This document shows, piece by piece, positions 60,743 through 64,000 of a DNA stretch of 64,000 nt. A program made the position numbers and the translations under genes. The stretch covers positions 1-64,000 of the forward strand of contig NZ_BAAADA010000042.1 of NCBI RefSeq assembly GCF_039522005.1, given 5' to 3'. Source of the DNA: Alkalibacterium indicireducens (GTDB lineage: Bacteria; Bacillota; Bacilli; Lactobacillales; Carnobacteriaceae_A). How positions within the stretch are numbered: the first letter of the stretch is position 1; every line of letters begins with the position of its first letter. The notes under the pieces were generated by a model. The model was not told the DNA's origin. It did no database searches and saw only the letters and a list, made by a program, of their open reading frames with translations.

Positions 60743-61298
60743 ATCCTTCTAAAATTTCCTTTTCTTTTTCTGCAGATAGCTTGTCGATAGCTTTGACACT
60801 GTCATCTGTCAGCTTTTGAACTTCCTCTTCATAGTGATGAAGGTCATCTTTAGTCAGTTCTCCATCTTTTTCTGCTTTCTTCAATGAATCGATTGCATCA
60901 CGGCGAATGTTCCTTACAGCAATTTTCGCATTTTCAGCTTCTTTGCCTACCTGCTTTGCTATATCTTTTCTTCTTTCTTCCGTAAGTGCCGGTACGACAA
61001 GTCGAATGACGTTCCCGTCATTTGCCGGCGGAATTCCGATATCAGACTGATTCAGTGCTTTTTCAATGTCACCGAGTGCATTTTTATCGTATGGGGTGAT
61101 AAGAAGAACGCGTGCTTCAGGTACTGAAATCTGCGCTATCTGGTTCAAAGGCGTAGGTACACCATAATACTCGATGTTGATGCGATTCAGCAGACTCGGG
61201 TTAGCACGTCCTGCACGGATGCTTCCAAGTTCCCTTACATAGGCCTGCTCCGCTTTTTTCATTCTTCCCTGTGTGTCTTTTAAGATTGCTTCAGTCAC
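60741..61298 (-). CDS. frr: Ribosome recycling factor
   Basis: Splits post-termination ribosomes together with EF-G. The 185-residue product has the typical RAGRANPSLLNRINIEYYGVPTPLNQIAQI and the C-terminal helix ending KLSAEKEKEILEG. Its start overlaps the pyrH stop by four bases (ATGA), so translation is coupled. It is the last gene of its transcript, ended by the hairpin at 60668-60742. Confidence 0.97.
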   Translation of the reverse strand: MTEAILKDTQGRMKKAEQAYVRELGSIRAGRANPSLLNRINIEYYGVPTPLNQIAQISVPEARVLLITPYDKNALGDIEKALNQSDIGIPPANDGNVIRLVVPALTEERRKDIAKQVGKEAENAKIAVRNIRRDAIDSLKKAEKDGELTKDDLHHYEEEVQKLTDDSVKAIDKLSAEKEKEILEG

Positions 61299-62023
61299 TG
61301 TTTTTTCCTCCTTACAGTTGTCCCAATCGTGTCTCCTAGGGCTACACGTTTAATGTTACCTTTTTTATTCAGATTAAATACGACTAATGGAATATCGTTG
61401 TCCATACTTAAAGAGGACGCTGTGGTATCCATTACCTGAAGTGATTTATTTATGATATCCAGATAAGTCAGTTCTTCGAACTTAACGGCATTGGCATCAA
61501 TATTCGGATCAGCCGAATAAACCCCGTCGACATTGTTCTTGGCCATCATAATGACATCAGCCTGCATTTCTGCGGCTCGAAGCGCTGCAGTTGTATCTGT
61601 TGAGAAGTACGGGCTGCCAGTACCTCCGGCGAAAATGACGACACGGCCTTTTTCAAGGTGACGCATAGCTTTTCTGCGAATATATGGTTCAGCAACCTGA
61701 CGCATTTCAATAGACGTCTGAACACGAGTCGGTACACCGGCATTTTCAAGTGAATCCTGTAGGGCCAGAGCATTCATGATCGTAGCAATCATCCCCATAT
61801 AATCTGCCTGTGAGCGCTCCATACCCATTTCAGCTCCAACATGACCACGCCAGATATTCCCGCCGCCTACTACGATGGCGATTTCGACGCCAAGTTCATG
61901 TACATCTTTAATTTCCTGACAGATTTCATGTATAGTTGGCGGCTCTATGCCGAATCCAGCATCTCCAGCAAGAGCTTCTCCACTTAATTTCAGTACGATT
62001 CGCTTGTACTTCGGTTCATCCAT
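61295..62023 (-). CDS. pyrH: UMP kinase
   Basis: Phosphorylates UMP to UDP in pyrimidine nucleotide synthesis; a hexamer regulated by GTP and UTP. The 242-residue product has RIVLKLSGEALAG, IAIVVGGGNIWRG, the GTGSPYFSTDTTAALRAAEM segment and VDGVYSADPN. ATG at 62023 follows GGAGGGAACG; the longer reading to 62047 has no binding site. In most Firmicutes tsf is directly upstream, but here an unrelated reductase gene intervenes. Confidence 0.96.
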   Translation of the reverse strand: MDEPKYKRIVLKLSGEALAGDAGFGIEPPTIHEICQEIKDVHELGVEIAIVVGGGNIWRGHVGAEMGMERSQADYMGMIATIMNALALQDSLENAGVPTRVQTSIEMRQVAEPYIRRKAMRHLEKGRVVIFAGGTGSPYFSTDTTAALRAAEMQADVIMMAKNNVDGVYSADPNIDANAVKFEELTYLDIINKSLQVMDTTASSLSMDNDIPLVVFNLNKKGNIKRVALGDTIGTTVRRKKQ

Positions 62024-62055
62024 ATAATCGTTCCCTCCATAATTCATACATTTTT

Positions 62056-62061
62056 ATTCTA
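62056..62061 (-). promoter_or_regulatory. Possible pyrH promoter (-10)
   Basis: Minus-strand TGG-TAGAAT is an extended -10 sequence about 35 bases before the pyrH start. No clear -35 accompanies it. It would let pyrH-frr be transcribed without the upstream reductase gene. Confidence 0.35.
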
Positions 62062-62152
62062 CCACATAACAAGTGCAAGGTCATTAAAAATTGACAGTTA
62101 TTCCGTGCAGCTATGCGACGTTTTAAAATAATTAGCGTTCTATTTTGTTAAA

Positions 62153-63547
62153 TTAAAAACCATAATCCCCTGCACTTTTTTGTACGTACTCTGCCGCCTG
62201 CTTTCCAGCCTGCCTTCCGAACACGATGGTTTCAGCAATTGCATTGCCACCTATCCTGTTTTCTCCATGCAGTCCCCCGCACGTTTCTCCGGCTGCATAC
62301 AAGCCACTGATCTTTCTGCCATCTTCATCAATCACTTCAGACCTTGTATTGATTCTGACACCACCCATGGTATGGTGAATTCCTGGAGCCACTTCTATGG
62401 CATAAAACGAACCTGTCTGAATGGGATGTTCCATGGCAGTAGTCCGTTCGAACAGGTCATCTGTTCCATAGGCGACGGCCTGATTCCATTCTGTAATCGT
62501 TGCTGCTAATACTTCTTTTGGTACACCGATCTGATCAGCCAGTCCGTACAACGTCTCTGCTTTTAACACCATATCTTTTGACTCGTAGAACCCGACCGCG
62601 GGCACTCTTTCTTTTAGCTGTTCATCGAAAATCAGGAACGCTTTCTGTTCTGGACAGTTTATAATAGCGTGTGATACCACATCTCGACGGTCCATTTCGT
62701 TGACAAACCGTTTCCCTGACAAAGAAATGAGTATGGCTCCTTCGCCTCTTATTGCCTCTGTCAATAAAAATCGACTTCTCTGATGAACTGTGGGATGGAT
62801 TTGAATCTGATCAAGATCTCTGATACTTCCTCCGACCGCCTTGACCATGTCGATCCCACTTCCTAAACTTCCTTCGTGATTTGTAGTGATAAGCTTAACA
62901 AGGTCAGGAGCCACCTCTTCTATTTTTTTATAATTACTGCCAAAACCACCAGTTGCTATGACAACAGCCCTGGCCCTGACTAAGTTTTCACCTTGCCGGT
63001 CTATAGCTACATAAACGCCGTTGATCAGATTCGAATCTTCTGATGTCGACAGACGAATGACTTCTGCAGAAGTAAACAGAGGGATCCCTCGTTCTTCGAC
63101 TATACGCATCAGACCTTTCATCAAGTATCCTCCGATAGCAGATCCATCAGATGGTCTATGTGTTCGTTTAACAGACATTCCGCCTGTAGTTGTGAGACTG
63201 GACAAAGTAATGTCCATTGAGTCAAGCCAGTCAACTGCTTTCGGCGATTCTTCAACAAAATAGGACAACAGCTCTACATCGTTTGTCCGGTTTCCGCCAG
63301 CCAGTGTCTCTTCATAAAAAAGTGAATGACTGTCCTCAATCCCCTGGGCCTGCTGAAATTTTGTCTGTGAAGCGTTCATTCCCGCAGATGCTTTAATGCT
63401 GTTCCCTTTCACACCCGGCATGCTCTCAAAAATAACAGGGCAGGCACCTGTATCATCTGCCTGAATCGCCGCTGATAAACCGGCTGCACCTGCACCAACG
63501 ATAATTACGTCGTATTGAGTATTAAGCTGATCTTTATGTGAAATCAT
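62153..63547 (-). CDS. Flavocytochrome c / fumarate reductase-type flavoprotein
   Basis: FAD-dependent reductase of 464 residues resembling the flavoprotein part of soluble fumarate reductases. It has the dinucleotide loop VIIVGAGAAGLSAAIQA (14-30) and the catalytic arginine region FVNEMDRRDVVS. Substrate-binding residues of the family are kept in HRPSDGSAIGG, GIHHTMGG and GENRIGGNAIAE. There is no haem motif, FMN-binding domain or signal peptide, so it would be a cytosolic single-domain enzyme; electron donor and true acceptor (fumarate, urocanate or another enoate) are unknown. It sits between tsf and pyrH, ended on neither side by another metabolic gene, and starts after a tsf terminator. 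Confidence 0.85.
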   Translation of the reverse strand: MISHKDQLNTQYDVIIVGAGAAGLSAAIQADDTGACPVIFESMPGVKGNSIKASAGMNASQTKFQQAQGIEDSHSLFYEETLAGGNRTNDVELLSYFVEESPKAVDWLDSMDITLSSLTTTGGMSVKRTHRPSDGSAIGGYLMKGLMRIVEERGIPLFTSAEVIRLSTSEDSNLINGVYVAIDRQGENLVRARAVVIATGGFGSNYKKIEEVAPDLVKLITTNHEGSLGSGIDMVKAVGGSIRDLDQIQIHPTVHQRSRFLLTEAIRGEGAILISLSGKRFVNEMDRRDVVSHAIINCPEQKAFLIFDEQLKERVPAVGFYESKDMVLKAETLYGLADQIGVPKEVLAATITEWNQAVAYGTDDLFERTTAMEHPIQTGSFYAIEVAPGIHHTMGGVRINTRSEVIDEDGRKISGLYAAGETCGGLHGENRIGGNAIAETIVFGRQAGKQAAEYVQKSAGDYGF

Positions 63548-63599
63548 ATGGCCTCCGTTCTGTCAGAATCCTTATGTATTTAGTAATAGAGATAGCTTG

Positions 63600-63634
63600 C
63601 AAAAAAAGAGCAGGGATCAAATACCCCTGCTCCA
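63600..63634 (-). terminator. Terminator of tsf
   Basis: On the minus strand GAGCAGGG pairs with CCCTGCTC, followed by seven T. Confidence 0.9.
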
Positions 63635-63645
63635 TATCTACAAAC

Positions 63646-64000
63646 TTATTTATTGCCTAATTGGCTTTGAACTTCTGCAGCGAAGTCTTCAGTACGTTTC
63701 TCAATTCCTTCTCCCACTTCGTAACGGATGAATGATTTGATAGATGCACCTTTTTCGCTCAAGTACTCACCAACAGTTTTGTCTGGATCTTTAACATATG
63801 GCTGATCAACAAGACTTACTTCTGCTAGCCATTTGTTGAGACGTCCCTGTACCATTTTTTCAACGATATTTGCAGGTTTTCCTTCATTTTTAGCTTGTTC
63901 AGTCAACACGTTCAGTTCGTGATCTCTTTCTTCCTGAGAGATTTCTTCACGAGTGATGAATTTAGGATTGATTGCCGCAATGTGCATAGATACGTTACGA
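63646..64000 (-). CDS. tsf: Translation elongation factor Ts (3' part, runs off the window)
   Basis: Guanine nucleotide exchange factor for EF-Tu. Only the C-terminal 117 codons are inside the window; the frame is open to the edge (RNVSMHIAAINPKFI), so the start lies beyond 64000. Typical are MHIAAINPKF, KMVQGRLNKWLAEVSLVDQPYVK and SFIRYEVGEGIEKR. Its own terminator lies 12 bases after the stop, separating it from the flavoprotein gene. Confidence 0.95.
   Translation of the reverse strand, partial: RNVSMHIAAINPKFITREEISQEERDHELNVLTEQAKNEGKPANIVEKMVQGRLNKWLAEVSLVDQPYVKDPDKTVGEYLSEKGASIKSFIRYEVGEGIEKRTEDFAAEVQSQLGNK

Overview
This window looks like a chromosomal segment of a low-GC Gram-positive bacterium of the order Lactobacillales, most likely a Carnobacteriaceae-type organism such as Alkalibacterium or Marinilactibacillus. 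The evidence is PolC-type DNA polymerase, GpsB, type B RNase P RNA, a T-box leader on hisS-aspS, CIRCE control of hrcA-grpE-dnaK, a DUF3013 protein, and a MutY without its iron-sulfur cluster. The genus is an inference from gene content, not from a search. Almost all core genes lie on the minus strand. One run of 58 undetermined bases (46130-46187) interrupts infB.

Region 1 (1-9.2 kb): a YuiF-type transporter, ndk, a fosX fosfomycin hydrolase with every catalytic residue, then the classic RlmL-type methyltransferase / rnpB / gpsB / ypsA neighbourhood, with recU and a class A penicillin-binding protein diverging from it. Region 2 (9.2-11.1 kb): a gene-free stretch with about five degenerate 27-bp dyads spaced 51-52 bp apart, a small membrane protein, and an eight-gene tRNA operon (Asn, Ser, Glu, Phe, Tyr, Trp, His, Gln) behind a consensus promoter. 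Region 3 (11.1-23.5 kb): accessory and housekeeping genes. These are a decayed alpha-glucosidase remnant, a lipid kinase, perR, an aromatic acid exporter-like protein, an SGNH-type protein, ntdp, mutY, recX, a decayed stress operon (YflT-domain protein, broken SDR oxidoreductase, small hydrophilic protein), an AraC-type regulator, a tocopherol cyclase-like protein and nnrE.

Region 4 (23.5-36.5 kb): DNA repair (nfo, mpg), translation (aspS, hisS under a T-box, dtd, prmA), the stringent-response gene relA, deoC, a cell-wall amidase and a CBS-domain membrane protein. Region 5 (36.6-46 kb): lepA, the heat-shock cluster dnaJ/dnaK/grpE/hrcA, ribF, truB and rbfA. Region 6 (46-64 kb): infB-ylxQ-ylxR-nusA-rimP, polC, proS-rseP-cdsA-uppS, frr-pyrH, an unusual flavocytochrome c-type reductase gene between pyrH and tsf, and the 3' part of tsf at the window edge.

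Points most worth a second look: the phased dyad array (9185-9640); a nusA with an in-frame stop followed by a 126-codon acidic extension in the same frame; an unannotated 29-residue cationic peptide gene (60573-60662) with its own promoter, ribosome binding site and terminator; alternative hairpins that could hide the nnrE ribosome binding site only in read-through transcripts; an apparent ATC start codon in ypsA; and overlapping Asp/His codons in the specifier loop of the hisS-aspS T-box. I saw no CRISPR array, insertion sequence, prophage or rRNA gene.
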